From Pseudomonas sp. ICMP22404 (GTDB lineage: Bacteria > Pseudomonadota > Gammaproteobacteria > Pseudomonadales > Pseudomonadaceae): DNA of 64,000 bases. The notes under the pieces are model-generated. The model was not told the DNA's origin, ran no database searches, and saw only the letters and a list, made by a program, of their open reading frames with translations. Both the position numbers and the translations under genes were made by a program. Positions 45,263 to 54,991 of this stretch are shown here, piece after piece (position 1 is the first letter of the stretch; each line of letters starts with the position of its first letter). The stretch covers positions 186,001-250,000 of the forward strand of contig NZ_VCNG01000004.1 in NCBI RefSeq assembly GCF_006227205.1, read 5' to 3'.

Positions 45263-46327
45263 TCAGGCTCCCAAAGCAGCGGGTCCAATCATCCGAACCG
45301 TAGCGGTGCTAGGGCCCTGTCGATAATTCAGAGGCTCCAGGGACACAGGCAAACCAGTTGAAACCGAACGCTCAATGGCAAACAGAACCCTGAGGTCCGC
45401 CAGCCCCTCCTCTCCGTCGTCTACTGGCCTGGCCCCATCGACAATGCATCCAGAGAAATAAGCGATCTGGCCTGCAAAATGGTCGAAGTGCGGAAAGTCG
45501 ATTCGCTCAGAGCCTGTCGAAGTCTCTGTTTTCAGGGTCATCGGCGTTTCGAAGCGAAACCCTGGCTCCATGCTTAACACGCCCTCTGTGCCTACGACTC
45601 GATAGGTGTCGACTGGGTGTGCAGCAAAACTGCAATAGAATTGCGCCAAGCGATTACCTGGAAAGCGCATCGTCACTGCGATCGAATCGGATATCTCCAA
45701 GAAACGAGGATCGCTTTCATCCCGACAACTGATGGCCTGAACTTCAACCGGCTCTGACGCGAATACGTGACGCGCCGCGTTGATGCAATAGATGCCGATG
45801 TCCTGAAGCGGTCCTCCCCAATGCTCCAGATTCAAGCGATGGTTATTCGCATCGGATTGAAAACTGAAAGTCGCGGAGAAAAATCGCGGCTCGCCAATAG
45901 CACCCGAACGTATCGACTTGAGCGCTTCGACAGTGCCGATGTCATGGTGCAAACGGTAGCTGGTCATCAGTAGTTTGCCGGACTGTTGTGAAGCCCTGAT
46001 CATGGCTTCGGCATCTGGCAGTGATGTAGCCATCGGCTTTTCAACCATCACGTGCTTGCCATGTTTCAAGGCACTGATCGCGAACGCGGCGTGCAATGGG
46101 TTAGGCACGGCGACGTAGACAGCATCAATCAGATCGCTGCTAACCAACTCGTCAAAATCTTCATACGAGACCACCCTTTTGATGCCATATTGCGTGGCGA
46201 TCTGTCTGGCGCTCTCTATTTTCCCAGTGACGAGTGCCGTTACAACAGAATTACCGGTCAACACCACCGCCGGCAGAAATGCTGTTTTCGATATCCAACC
46301 CAGCCCTACCACGGCATACCTAATCAT
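45263..46327 (-). CDS. Gfo/Idh/MocA-family oxidoreductase, glucose-fructose oxidoreductase-like
   Basis: NAD(P)-dependent sugar dehydrogenase family, 354 residues. The N-terminal Rossmann motif is VVGLGWISKTAFLPA, the conserved MVEKPMAT strand-turn lies near residue 98, and DIGIYCINAARHV contains the catalytic-region segment. It belongs with GFOR/D-xylose-dehydrogenase-type members. It is the third of three adjacent Gfo/Idh/MocA genes, each of a different subgroup, with a 91-base gap to the next upstream gene. GAGAGGCG before the ATG supports the start. Likely oxidises or reduces a sugar or cyclitol hydroxyl. Confidence 0.88.
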   Translation of the reverse strand: MIRYAVVGLGWISKTAFLPAVVLTGNSVVTALVTGKIESARQIATQYGIKRVVSYEDFDELVSSDLIDAVYVAVPNPLHAAFAISALKHGKHVMVEKPMATSLPDAEAMIRASQQSGKLLMTSYRLHHDIGTVEALKSIRSGAIGEPRFFSATFSFQSDANNHRLNLEHWGGPLQDIGIYCINAARHVFASEPVEVQAISCRDESDPRFLEISDSIAVTMRFPGNRLAQFYCSFAAHPVDTYRVVGTEGVLSMEPGFRFETPMTLKTETSTGSERIDFPHFDHFAGQIAYFSGCIVDGARPVDDGEEGLADLRVLFAIERSVSTGLPVSLEPLNYRQGPSTATVRMIGPAALGA

Positions 46328-46418
46328 CTTCGCCTCTCGTTATTTCGGATAATCGATTGCCACGCGATAGCCCAGCTAACGGCACGCAGCATGAATGACA
46401 GGCCACATGGCTGTACGT

Positions 46419-47393
46419 TTACGAATAAAATGAAGGACGCGTGGGCAGACGCAGGTGAATGATGGAATCCTTGCCAGCTTCAATAACCTGTTCGGCCACT
46501 GCGGTGGTGAGATAGCCGTCCCAGGCACTGGCGCCTTCATTGGACTCGCCAGTCTGAATCGTCTTTATCCACGCCGCTGTTTGAGCTTTATAGGCCTCGA
46601 CAAACCGTGGAACCCAATAGGAGGGATAGGACAACATCTGCTGCCCTGCTTTATGTACAACCCTTGAGGGCATGGTTGGCAGGGAGGCAACGCCGTCCTC
46701 ACCTACAATCTCTGCATGAATGTGATAGCCGTACCGGCAATTCATATTGATTTCGTTTGTGATGATGACGTCATCGCTGGTACACACTTCGATTACCAGT
46801 GGGTCGCCCTTCTGGGTCGAGGTGACCCTTACCGTCGTCAGCTCGGTATTCAACAGCCAGCGGCTGATGTCTATCTCATGGACAAACGCATTAGTAATGG
46901 ACATGGAACCTGTCATCCACTCCGGGGCGACCGGGTTGCGGTGAACATTGTGGACAATCAGCGGTTTGCCGATTTCACCACTATCAAAACTTTCCTTGAG
47001 CAACTGATAGGCCGGGTCGAACCTGCGCATATAGCCTACTTGCACTAGACGCCGGGCCTTGGACATTTCCAGTTCCACGATAGCCAACGCCTGCTTCGCG
47101 GTTGCTGCCAAAGGCTTTTCGCACAACACCGGCTTGCCCGCCTCCAGACAGGCCATGACTAACTCCGCATGAGTCGCATCAGGCGAGGCGATCAACACCG
47201 CATCGATGTTATTGGCGCGAATCATCTCCAGCGGATCGGAATAGACCGGCGAGCCGCAAGCCGCCATAGCGGCCTTTCGAGGATCCGCGTCACAGACACC
47301 CGCGAGTGTCGCACCCGGGTCGTTCTCTCGCAGGATCCGCGCGTGCTCGCTGCCCATCACGCCTGCTCCCACCAATCCAACTGCAACGCTCAT
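46419..47393 (-). CDS. Gfo/Idh/MocA-family oxidoreductase, inositol 2-dehydrogenase-like
   Basis: The 324-residue dehydrogenase has the Rossmann motif VGLVGAGVMGSEHARI, CEKPLAAT, and VQVGYMRRFDPAY. The catalytic FVHEIDISRWLL (Asp/His pair) and C-terminal SAWDGYLTT and RPSFY segments closely follow myo-inositol 2-dehydrogenase (IolG). It probably oxidises a cyclitol or sugar ring hydroxyl to a keto group. Neither iolE/iolD homologues nor an inositol transporter are nearby, so a standard inositol pathway is not encoded here. AGGAGACC precedes the ATG. Confidence 0.87.
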   Translation of the reverse strand: MSVAVGLVGAGVMGSEHARILRENDPGATLAGVCDADPRKAAMAACGSPVYSDPLEMIRANNIDAVLIASPDATHAELVMACLEAGKPVLCEKPLAATAKQALAIVELEMSKARRLVQVGYMRRFDPAYQLLKESFDSGEIGKPLIVHNVHRNPVAPEWMTGSMSITNAFVHEIDISRWLLNTELTTVRVTSTQKGDPLVIEVCTSDDVIITNEINMNCRYGYHIHAEIVGEDGVASLPTMPSRVVHKAGQQMLSYPSYWVPRFVEAYKAQTAAWIKTIQTGESNEGASAWDGYLTTAVAEQVIEAGKDSIIHLRLPTRPSFYS

Positions 47394-47436
47394 TTTCGGT
47401 CTCCTGGGAAACTTTCATATGCACCGTTATTAGTTT

Positions 47437-47468
47437 GAAAATGGGTGTGAACACTCACACCCATTTTC
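47437..47468 (-). terminator. Strong intercistronic hairpin between two dehydrogenase genes
   Basis: GAAAATGGGTGTGA-ACAC-TCACACCCATTTTC is a perfect 14-pair stem with a four-base loop, in the 84-base gap between dehydrogenase genes. U-rich ends on both strands make it terminator-like or an RNA-stabilising element dividing the cluster. Confidence 0.6.
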
Positions 47469-47477
47469 GGAGCAGCT

Positions 47478-48641
47478 TTACACAGCCGGTTGTTCGATCT
47501 CTTCCCAGTTGCCACTCACGCCCGAGTTCAAGATCGCTTCAGCAATGCGTTCGATCTGCAAACCATCGTCGAAGTTAGGCGATGCAGGCGCGTTTTCCGC
47601 AATGGCCTTGAGGAAGTTGTACCACTCGATGGATTTCACATCGATGTAGCCCTGGCCCATGCCGGCCACCGGCCACAGCTTGTCGCCAAACGGCTGATGC
47701 GGACCCGAGTAGATCGTCCGGAAGCCGAAGGTGTCAGCCGGATCATCAGCGAAAGCCACGCGCAGTTCATTCAAGCGCTGGTAATCGAATGCGATCGAGC
47801 CCTTGGTGCCATGAATCTCGAAGCCCAGTTGGTTGTGATGGCCCCAGGCATTGCGGGTCACTTCGATGGTGCCATAGACCCCATTGGTGAAATGGATCAT
47901 GGTCAGCGCGGCGTCATCGACATCCACCTGGCCCTTCTCGGAGGACGCTTGACCGGCCGGACCAAAGAAACGACCTGCCGGCAATGGACGCTCGGCAATG
48001 AAGGTCTTCACGATGGAGTTTACAGAGGCGAATTCCCCCACCAGCAAGCGTGCTGCGTCGATCACATGGGTACCGATATCGCCAAGAGTGCCCGAACCCG
48101 CTTTCGCCTTGTTGAAGCGCCACGACAGCGGCGTTGATGGATCTGCACCCCAATCCTGGAGGTAGTAGCCGCGGAAGCTGAGGATCTTGCCGATGCGGCC
48201 TTCATCAATCAGTTTCTTGGCCATCTGGATGGCCGGAGTATGACGATAGTTATAGGAAACCATGGTCACCACGCCGGTCTTCTGCGCAGCCGCTTGCATT
48301 TTCTCGGCGTCAGCGACGGTCATGGCCATCGGTTTTTCGCACATGACATGCTTGCCGGCCAATGCGGCGGCAATGGCGATTTCAGCGTGAGTGTCGTTAG
48401 GCGTACAGATATCGACGATATCGACATCGGGGCGATTGATCACATCGCGCCAATCGGTGGTGTATTCCGCAAACCCATATTGCTTTGCAGCATCACGGGC
48501 CAGCTCTTCATCGATGTCGACGATAATTTTGCGCTCGATCTCTACAGGTGCACCAAACAGAATCGGAACCACAGCGGTCGCGATAGAGTGCGCTTTCCCC
48601 ATAAATCCGGTGCCGATAAGTGCTACATTGTATTTTTTCAC
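47478..48641 (-). CDS. Gfo/Idh/MocA-family oxidoreductase, levoglucosan dehydrogenase-like
   Basis: The 387-residue dehydrogenase has the Rossmann motif ALIGTGFMGKAHS, CEKPMAMT near residue 100, and GDIGTHVIDAARLLVGEF as catalytic region. The overall layout (YYLQDWGADP with LSWRFNK, DVDDAALTMI, RTIYSGPHQPFG) follows levoglucosan (1,6-anhydroglucose) 3-dehydrogenase of soil bacteria closely. It may therefore oxidise C3 of a glycoside or anhydrosugar to the 3-keto form. Start is a GTG at 48641, with GGAGGGAG eight to eleven bases upstream; the GTG at 48650 is too close to it. Confidence 0.87.
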   Translation of the reverse strand: MKKYNVALIGTGFMGKAHSIATAVVPILFGAPVEIERKIIVDIDEELARDAAKQYGFAEYTTDWRDVINRPDVDIVDICTPNDTHAEIAIAAALAGKHVMCEKPMAMTVADAEKMQAAAQKTGVVTMVSYNYRHTPAIQMAKKLIDEGRIGKILSFRGYYLQDWGADPSTPLSWRFNKAKAGSGTLGDIGTHVIDAARLLVGEFASVNSIVKTFIAERPLPAGRFFGPAGQASSEKGQVDVDDAALTMIHFTNGVYGTIEVTRNAWGHHNQLGFEIHGTKGSIAFDYQRLNELRVAFADDPADTFGFRTIYSGPHQPFGDKLWPVAGMGQGYIDVKSIEWYNFLKAIAENAPASPNFDDGLQIERIAEAILNSGVSGNWEEIEQPAV

Positions 48642-48751
48642 GATCAACACTCCCTCCGGCCTACATTGGCCGTTAACAAGATTTTTATCTAAGTACTTCT
48701 CGGAACCTCAACAGCAACTGCAGAGCAAAACCACACATGGCTGCTTATCTC

Positions 48752-50467
48752 TCAAGGGAGAACGATTTCCGCCAGAAGCTGGCCGATTGAAACCATCGTT
48801 CCCGCCGACACTTTCTGCGTAATCACGCCATCACACGCTGCGACAACCAACGTTTCCATTTTCATCGCTTCAATCAGTGCAACCCCATCACCCTTTTTAA
48901 TGGGCTCACCGTCTTTAACCAGCCACTGTTGCAAGGTGCCTGGAATCGGCGCAGTGACACCGCCTTCGCTGCTGGAGGCAGGCGCAGTATTCGACGACGC
49001 GGAAACAGAGGCGCCGTTGAACAATGACAGTGGAATCCCCAGTTCATGGCGCTTGCCATCGATCTCGATGAAACAGCGGTGCAAGCCGGAGTCCACGGGC
49101 TCAATGCGCGTATTTGTGGGTACACCCTTGAACTCGGTTTCAATCCAGTTGGTGTAAACACCGAACTCGGCATCGCCGTTGAAACAGGCTTCTTCCAATA
49201 CCGCCCGGTGGAATGGCAGCACTGACGCCACGCCCTCGATAGTGAATTCCTTCAGCGCACGGCGTGCGCGAGTGATCGCTTGCTCACGGGTGGCGCCTGT
49301 GACAATCAGTTTCGCCATCATCGAGTCGTAAAGGCCTGGAATGACAGAGCCCGCCTCCACCCCGGATTCGATGCGCACACCGGGCCCTGATGGAGCACGG
49401 AACACATCGATTCGCCCCGGCGTCGGCAGGAACCCCCGACCCGGATCTTCAGCGTTGATACGAAACTCAAGCGCGTGGCCACGCAGTTGCGGTGCCTCGG
49501 TAATCGACAACGGCAAGCCATCCGCGATGCGTAGCTGCTCAACAACGATGTCCACGCCGGTGGTTTCTTCGGTGACAGGGTGTTCCACCTGCAACCGGGT
49601 GTTCACTTCCAAAAACGAAATCGTGCCGTTCTGCGACAGCAGGAACTCGACCGTGCCGGCCCCGGTGTAGCCTGCATGGGTACAGATCGCCTGGGCCGCC
49701 TCATGAATCCGGCGACTCTGGTCAGCGGTGATAAAAGGAGCGGGCGCCTCTTCCACCAGTTTCTGGTTGCGGCGCTGCAGCGAACAATCGCGTGTCCCCA
49801 GGACCACGGTGTTGCCGTGCTGGTCGGCGATAACCTGCGCTTCGATATGCCGTGGTCGTTCAAGGAACTGCTCGGCGTAGCATTCGCCGCGACCGAATGC
49901 CTCAATGGCTTCACGCACTGCCGAGGTGAACAGGTCACCCACCTCCTCCAGCTTGTACGCGACTTTCATTCCGCGACCGCCACCGCCAAACGCGGCTTTG
50001 ATCGCCAAAGGCAAACCCGCCTCCCTGGCGAACGCTACAGCCTCGGCGGCATTCGCCAATGGACCTGGCGTCCCTTTGACCAAGGGTGCACCGACTGCCT
50101 GAGCAATGCGTCGGGCTTCGACCTTGTCGCCCAACGCCTTGATCACCGCAGGCGTAGGCCCGACCCATATCAGCCCCGCATCGATCACAGCCTGGGCAAA
50201 CTCGGCGCGCTCGGAAAGAAAGCCATACCCTGGGTGAACGGCATCAGCACCGGCGCGCTTGGCGACGTCGATGATTTTCGAAATATTGAGGTAGGTGTCC
50301 GCAGGCTTGCCCGGACCGAGGCCATAGGCCTCTTGTGCGAGCTGGACGTGCAGCGACTCGGCATCGACATCGGAATAGATGGCCACCGACTCGATGCCAT
50401 AATCACGCGCGGCACGCATGATACGAATGGCGATTTCACCACGGTTAGCGATCAACAACTTTTTCAT
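48752..50467 (-). CDS. Biotin carboxylase fused to a C-terminal biotin carboxyl carrier domain
   Basis: The 571-residue protein starts with a complete ATP-grasp biotin carboxylase ([44 protein letters not shown]). Then come a short linker and a biotinyl domain with the biotinylated Lys536 in EAMKMET. It makes carboxybiotin from bicarbonate and ATP. The ATG overlaps the stop of PxpBC (TAATG), and PxpB/PxpC are relatives of the urea-carboxylase carboxyltransferase module, so this protein may power a biotin-dependent amide reaction with them instead of acetyl-CoA carboxylation. No accA/accD or propionyl-CoA carboxyltransferase gene is nearby. Confidence 0.92.
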   Translation of the reverse strand: MKKLLIANRGEIAIRIMRAARDYGIESVAIYSDVDAESLHVQLAQEAYGLGPGKPADTYLNISKIIDVAKRAGADAVHPGYGFLSERAEFAQAVIDAGLIWVGPTPAVIKALGDKVEARRIAQAVGAPLVKGTPGPLANAAEAVAFAREAGLPLAIKAAFGGGGRGMKVAYKLEEVGDLFTSAVREAIEAFGRGECYAEQFLERPRHIEAQVIADQHGNTVVLGTRDCSLQRRNQKLVEEAPAPFITADQSRRIHEAAQAICTHAGYTGAGTVEFLLSQNGTISFLEVNTRLQVEHPVTEETTGVDIVVEQLRIADGLPLSITEAPQLRGHALEFRINAEDPGRGFLPTPGRIDVFRAPSGPGVRIESGVEAGSVIPGLYDSMMAKLIVTGATREQAITRARRALKEFTIEGVASVLPFHRAVLEEACFNGDAEFGVYTNWIETEFKGVPTNTRIEPVDSGLHRCFIEIDGKRHELGIPLSLFNGASVSASSNTAPASSSEGGVTAPIPGTLQQWLVKDGEPIKKGDGVALIEAMKMETLVVAACDGVITQKVSAGTMVSIGQLLAEIVLP

Positions 50468-52065
50468 TATTCTTTTTCCTTACCGTTAACCGAGAAGTCC
50501 ACTATTGGGTTAAAGCGGATCTTGCAGCCAATAGGGACCTGCGCAGCCAGATCCAGATGATGCGAAGCCACCACGGCGATCACCGGATAGCCGCCTGTAA
50601 GCGGGTGATCGGCGAGGAACAACACGGGTTGGCCACTGGCTGGCACCTGGATGGACCCGACACAGGTTCCTTCGGAAGGCAGTTCATCCTGCCGGGCACG
50701 TACCAGCGCCTGGGCGCCCTGCAGGCGCACACCCACGCGGCTTGATTCGGAGGTTGCCGTCCAGGACTGGCTGAAGAAGGCCAAAACGGACTGCGCAGTA
50801 AACCAGTCGGTGCGCGGTCCCATCACCACGTCGAGGGTAATGAGGTCGCTGCCGCGAGGCAGCGGCGGGCCGGCCAGCGAAAATGGGTGAACCGAGGCAC
50901 AGGCCTTGTGGGCCGGCAATAGGACATCGCCCGCCTTGAGTGGAGCTGGTCCCAATTTCGCCAACGTGTCGGTGGACGCCGACCCCAACACTTTCTCCAC
51001 TTCAAGCCCGCCACGTATGGCCAGGTAACTGCGCACGCCTGACATCGGAACGCCCATCTTCAAGATGTCACCGGCATCAAGCGCAAACGCGACCCCGGTA
51101 GGCACCTCAATGATGTGCCCTTGTGCCGACTCTATACGAACGGGCACGCCCGCCCCTGTCACCGCGCAGGTCACAGGCTCGCCAGCCTCCAGTGCGAATC
51201 CGCCATAGGTGATTTCGACCGCCGCCCAGTCAAGCGGATTGCCCAGTAACTCATTCGCGGCGCGCAAGGCAGCCTGGTCGGCGGCGCCCGATCCGGAGAC
51301 GCCCTGATTGCTGCAGCCGTGGCGCCCGGCGTCTTGAAACAATGCCGGCCGGTCGGTGGAAATGACCCGCAAACCGGCAGATCCTGAAACCTGTTGCACG
51401 GGAGAAGACTGCACCGACGCCTTTGCAGGAACGCTGCCGCTCTGACTGATTTCACGAAAGCGAACCCGGTCACCCGGCGCCAGCAGCGCGGCACGCTCGC
51501 GAGTCAAATCCCACATCGTTGAGGGCGTACTGCCAAGCAGTTGCCATCCACCGGGGCTGTCCGTGGGGTAAACGCCACAGAACGACCCCGCTATCGCGAC
51601 CGAGCCGGCAGGAATGCGTACTCGGGGACTTTCCCTGCGCGGTACATTCAGCTGCGGATCATCGCAGGTCATATAAGCAAAACCCGGCGCGAACCCGGTA
51701 AATGCAACAGTAAACGTGGCTGCGCGATGGCGACTGATCAGTTGTTCAACCGACCAGCCGAGATGGGCCGCCACGAACGCCAGGTCCTCGCCATCGTAGA
51801 CAACCGGGATCTCGATCAACTGCCCTGCAGACTGCGCGCGCCGGCCCGATTCCAGGCCGCCAATCAGTCTGACCAGTTCGTCATGGCTCACCACCAGGGC
51901 GTTGAATTGAATCAACAACGTCCGGGCGCCCGGGATGACCTCCTCCACACCGGCGAACGCTGCGCCTGCGATGGCCTCGAATAACGCAACGGTGGCATCC
52001 AGGTCTGGCAGTTCAATCAGCAGCCCATTGCTTCCTGCGCGCCGGAACAGCAAGGAATCATTCAC
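50467..52065 (-). CDS. pxpBC: Fused 5-oxoprolinase subunits PxpB and PxpC (KipI-KipA)
   Basis: The 532-residue fusion has an N-terminal KipI/PxpB domain (about 1-220, with [11 protein letters not shown] and [19 protein letters not shown] motifs) and a C-terminal KipA/PxpC domain (about 235-532, with [22 protein letters not shown] and [14 protein letters not shown]). With PxpA it hydrolyses 5-oxoproline to glutamate using ATP. Start is the GTG at 52065, with GGAGG five bases upstream inside pxpA; it overlaps the pxpA stop. The ATG at 52077 has poor spacing. The next gene is a biotin carboxylase, hinting that this module may accept carboxybiotin chemistry as urea carboxylase does. Confidence 0.9.
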   Translation of the reverse strand: MNDSLLFRRAGSNGLLIELPDLDATVALFEAIAGAAFAGVEEVIPGARTLLIQFNALVVSHDELVRLIGGLESGRRAQSAGQLIEIPVVYDGEDLAFVAAHLGWSVEQLISRHRAATFTVAFTGFAPGFAYMTCDDPQLNVPRRESPRVRIPAGSVAIAGSFCGVYPTDSPGGWQLLGSTPSTMWDLTRERAALLAPGDRVRFREISQSGSVPAKASVQSSPVQQVSGSAGLRVISTDRPALFQDAGRHGCSNQGVSGSGAADQAALRAANELLGNPLDWAAVEITYGGFALEAGEPVTCAVTGAGVPVRIESAQGHIIEVPTGVAFALDAGDILKMGVPMSGVRSYLAIRGGLEVEKVLGSASTDTLAKLGPAPLKAGDVLLPAHKACASVHPFSLAGPPLPRGSDLITLDVVMGPRTDWFTAQSVLAFFSQSWTATSESSRVGVRLQGAQALVRARQDELPSEGTCVGSIQVPASGQPVLFLADHPLTGGYPVIAVVASHHLDLAAQVPIGCKIRFNPIVDFSVNGKEKE

Positions 52066-52843
52066 GGCCACCTCCATTCACTCCGAGGATAAAGCTGGCG
52101 ATCTGGACGTCATTGGCGACCAGTGCTTCTTTCAATGCGCGGGCGGTCGCTACAGACGTCGCGTTATCACCGTGGACGCAGATCGAGTCAGCCTCAATGG
52201 GGATTTCCAAACCTTCAATCGATTCGATGACACGTTCATTGACGAGCCGCAACATGCGTTTGGCAATGAGCTCGGGATCATGAATCAAAGCACCTGCAAG
52301 GCGCCGGTTCACCAACGAACCGTCAGCGTTATAAGCCCGGTCGGCAAATGCCTCGCACACTACGCGAAGCCCTGCCTGGCGTGCCTGTTGAACAATCGGG
52401 GCACCTGCCAGGGCCAGCAATGTCAGGTCGGGATCGACCGCCTTGATCGCTGCGATCACATCCGACGCCTGCCGGGCGTCGTTGGCGATCGTGTTGTACA
52501 GCGCGCCATGGGGTTTTACGTAATGAATGGAAGTGCCCGCGGCCTTGGCCAGGCCTTGAAGCGCGCCAATCTGGTAGATCACATCCCCAATCAGCTCGGC
52601 GCTGGATGGCTCCATTGCCCGACGACCGAAGCCGACGAGATCGCGGTAGCCCACATGAGCGCCAATGACCACGCCGCGACGCACTGCCTGCTCGATAACA
52701 GACAAGATGCCTGCGGGGTCTCCAGCGTGAAATCCGCAGGCGATGTTGGCACTGGAGACCAGATCCAGCATTGCTGAGTCGTCACCCATCGGCCACGGGC
52801 CAAAGCTTTCACCGAGGTCGCTGTTGAGGTCGATACTAGCCAT
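52058..52843 (-). CDS. pxpA: 5-oxoprolinase subunit PxpA (LamB/YcsF family)
   Basis: The 261-residue protein starts with the LamB/YcsF signature [19 protein letters not shown] and carries [12 protein letters not shown] and [11 protein letters not shown], the metal- and substrate-binding motifs. It opens the pyroglutamate lactam ring together with PxpB and PxpC. Its stop overlaps the pxpBC GTG. Upstream lie OsmC and ABM genes and a DUF1445 hydro-lyase, whose eukaryotic relative makes 5-oxo-D-proline from D-glutamate, so the substrate may be 5-oxo-D-proline or a related lactam. Confidence 0.92.
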   Translation of the reverse strand: MASIDLNSDLGESFGPWPMGDDSAMLDLVSSANIACGFHAGDPAGILSVIEQAVRRGVVIGAHVGYRDLVGFGRRAMEPSSAELIGDVIYQIGALQGLAKAAGTSIHYVKPHGALYNTIANDARQASDVIAAIKAVDPDLTLLALAGAPIVQQARQAGLRVVCEAFADRAYNADGSLVNRRLAGALIHDPELIAKRMLRLVNERVIESIEGLEIPIEADSICVHGDNATSVATARALKEALVANDVQIASFILGVNGGGRE

Positions 52844-52896
52844 ATTGATTCTGTCTCAACGTTAGTCGTAGAACGCGGGCATCCAGTCGCTACAAC

Positions 52897-53190
52897 TTAC
52901 GAAACACGCGTGAATTTGGTCAGGGTCGACGCTTTGATCAACTGGCCATACTTTTCACCGAAGGCCTTCGAGAAATCACTGCTCGAGTGCAGTTGCAACG
53001 CCGCCTCATCATCCCAGATTTCGTAGAACAGAAATTCGCTAGGATTGTCGTTGGAAACATGCAGGTCATATTGCACAAATCCCTGCTCGGTCTTGGCGAC
53101 CGGTACCAACGTCTGCAATGCCGCCTTGAGCTCGGTTTCTTTACCCGGCTGGGCGGTCACTGTTGCAACTACAACCAGTTTATTACTCAT
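52897..53190 (-). CDS. Antibiotic-biosynthesis-monooxygenase (ABM) fold protein
   Basis: The 97-residue ferredoxin-like ABM protein resembles YgiN-type quinol monooxygenases. It shows the VVATVTAQPGKETELKAAL strand-helix and NPSEFLFYEIWDDEAALQLH motifs. These small dimeric enzymes oxidise quinols or aromatic compounds without cofactor, and others act in stress protection. AAAGAGGTGA precedes the ATG. It is 35 bases downstream of the OsmC gene and 53 upstream of pxpA; its function in this cluster is unclear. Confidence 0.85.
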   Translation of the reverse strand: MSNKLVVVATVTAQPGKETELKAALQTLVPVAKTEQGFVQYDLHVSNDNPSEFLFYEIWDDEAALQLHSSSDFSKAFGEKYGQLIKASTLTKFTRVS

Positions 53191-53225
53191 GTGTCACCTC
53201 TTTGGATTGTGAGTGGTTGTCGACT

Positions 53226-53675
53226 TCAACCAACTCGAACCGAAACCTTGGTCTTGATCGAGTTGGCAATGAAACATCCCTTGTGTGCACGGTGATGCAG
53301 GCGCTCAAGCGCTTGGGCATCCGGTCGTTTTTCAGAACTGAACTCGACCTGTGGATTAAGAGTGATTTCTGATACCCAGAAGCCGCCTTCATCGCGTTTG
53401 CTGACCACACCCACTGCGTTATCGGTGTACGTACTGACCGCATAACCCTGCCCTTCGGCAAGCGCCAGGAAATACAACATATGGCAACTGGCTAGCGCAC
53501 TGACCAACAGTTGCTCGGGATCGGCCTTCTCGGCAGCCCCCAGATATTCCACAGCCGCCGAGGCCGGGATCTTCACGTCAGGACTGACATGCACCACCAG
53601 GTCGCGACTGTATGTTTCTGGTTTGGTGGCATGCGGCGCGGCGCACCATTCCACCCTTACGACATGCTCGGACAT
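53226..53675 (-). CDS. OsmC/Ohr-family protein
   Basis: The 149-residue protein has the OsmC fold. Residues LLVSALASCHMLYFLALAEG carry one reactive Cys (in ASCHM), but a second conserved Cys, normally in an AHxxCxVS-like motif, is replaced here around HKGCFIANS. OsmC/Ohr proteins reduce organic hydroperoxides using paired cysteines. AGGAGG directly precedes the ATG at good spacing. It lies in the middle of the catabolic cluster, possibly protecting against peroxide by-products of the monooxygenase or E2-coupled chemistry. Confidence 0.87.
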   Translation of the reverse strand: MSEHVVRVEWCAAPHATKPETYSRDLVVHVSPDVKIPASAAVEYLGAAEKADPEQLLVSALASCHMLYFLALAEGQGYAVSTYTDNAVGVVSKRDEGGFWVSEITLNPQVEFSSEKRPDAQALERLHHRAHKGCFIANSIKTKVSVRVG

Positions 53676-53721
53676 TCAACCTCCTTGACTCTCGACTTCG
53701 ATTGATCCGGGCGCCTGTGTA

Positions 53722-54525
53722 TCAGGCCACCGATAATTCATTGGCGTCGGCTGGCAGATCGGTTACCAACATGTAACCCGGCTCGTGGGTAATAGCGATG
53801 TCCACGTTGGCCTGCTCGATAGCCATTTGCGGGGTAACGCCGCACGCCCAGAAACCGAGAATGTCGCCTTCGCGAATCACCGGCGCGTCGCCGAAGTCAG
53901 GGGTGTAGACGTCCTTGATGCCGATTTCTTCAGGGTTGCCGATGTGTACTGGAGCGCCGTGCGCCAGCGGAAAACGCTCTGACAGCACGATCGCCTGAAC
54001 CAGGTCGCTGGGGCTGAAGGCCCGCATGGAAACAACCATGTTTCCTTTGAACGGACCGTTCTGCACCGTGGGCAAGTTCGTTTTGTACATGGGCACGTTG
54101 CGCCCGGCCGAAATGTGCCTGATCTCGATGCCGGCATTCAGGATCGCGTTTTCGAACGAGAAGGAACAACCGAGCGCGAAGATGACGAAGTCGTCTCTCC
54201 AGATACCCAACAGGTTGTCCACCGTATCGACATGGACACCCTGCCGGTACACGCGGTAGCGCGCCACATCGGTTCTGATGTCGATGCTGCCCGCCAAAGG
54301 TAATGAAGGATCGCCCGGGCTACCCATGGCCACCAGCGGGCAGCTTTTTGGATTCTTGTCGCAAAAGCCCTTGAAGTCCGCTGCATATTCAGCCGGCAGG
54401 ATCATCAGGTTCGCCTGCATGTACCCGTCAGCGTAACCACTGGTTGGAGCGCGTAGCAGTCCGTCACGGATCATCTGTCGCACTTCTTGCGCAGACTTCG
54501 CTTGCATCGTTTTAATCGGTTCCAT
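53722..54525 (-). CDS. DUF1445 putative hydro-lyase (D-glutamate cyclase family)
   Basis: The 267-residue protein of the DUF1445 family shows the motifs REGDILGFWACGVTPQMAI near the C-terminus, SPSDLVQAIVLSERFP, and LGCSFSFENAI in the middle. The eukaryotic member DGLUCY converts D-glutamate to 5-oxo-D-proline. Co-occurrence with pxpA/pxpBC three genes downstream supports a route from D-glutamate or an analogue through a lactam to an open-chain amino acid. Bacterial members are usually only called putative hydro-lyases. AGGTGAG precedes the ATG. Confidence 0.87.
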   Translation of the reverse strand: MEPIKTMQAKSAQEVRQMIRDGLLRAPTSGYADGYMQANLMILPAEYAADFKGFCDKNPKSCPLVAMGSPGDPSLPLAGSIDIRTDVARYRVYRQGVHVDTVDNLLGIWRDDFVIFALGCSFSFENAILNAGIEIRHISAGRNVPMYKTNLPTVQNGPFKGNMVVSMRAFSPSDLVQAIVLSERFPLAHGAPVHIGNPEEIGIKDVYTPDFGDAPVIREGDILGFWACGVTPQMAIEQANVDIAITHEPGYMLVTDLPADANELSVA

Positions 54526-54561
54526 CGACTCACCTGCTCGGCAGTATCAAGGTACGCAAAT

Positions 54562-54975
54562 TTATTGTTTTTGTAGTGTCGAGACGATGGCGTTCGCAAT
54601 CGCTTCATCAGCCTCGACAGGGCCGCCGGAAACGCCCACCCCGCCTATGACTAAGTCACCGTCAAAGACTGGAAAACCACCGCCGAACACTACGAACGGA
54701 CGGGCACACGAGCGTTCAAGCCCGTACAGGGCAGCGCCTGGTTGCACCGCGTCCATCCAGGCTGCGGTGGACTGCCGGAATGCGGCGGCGGTGTAGGCTT
54801 TGTTGTGGGCAATTTCGATGGTGCCAAATGCAGCATCGTCCACACGGATCGATGCGACCAGGTGACCACCGTCGTCGACGATGGAAAGCGTCGAGCGTTG
54901 ATTGAGTTCTTTCGCTTTGCGTACACCGGCAGCCAAACCGAGGAGTGCGGCCTCATGCGTAAGTCTTTTAGCCAT
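54562..54975 (-). CDS. GlcG/HbpS-family protein
   Basis: The 137-residue protein of the HbpS/GlcG/PduO C-terminal fold has LSIVDDGGHLVASIRVDDAAFGT and the glycine-rich GGVGVSGGPVEADEAIA. Such proteins bind corrinoids, heme or flavin, or act as chaperones for catabolic enzymes; the specific role here is unknown. Start is the ATG at 54975, with GAGG upstream; a GTG two codons earlier is less likely. It is 37 bases upstream of the hydro-lyase gene and only 16 bases after the SDR gene, so it is part of the same transcript. Confidence 0.85.
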   Translation of the reverse strand: MAKRLTHEAALLGLAAGVRKAKELNQRSTLSIVDDGGHLVASIRVDDAAFGTIEIAHNKAYTAAAFRQSTAAWMDAVQPGAALYGLERSCARPFVVFGGGFPVFDGDLVIGGVGVSGGPVEADEAIANAIVSTLQKQ

Positions 54976-54991
54976 GATCACTTACCTCACA

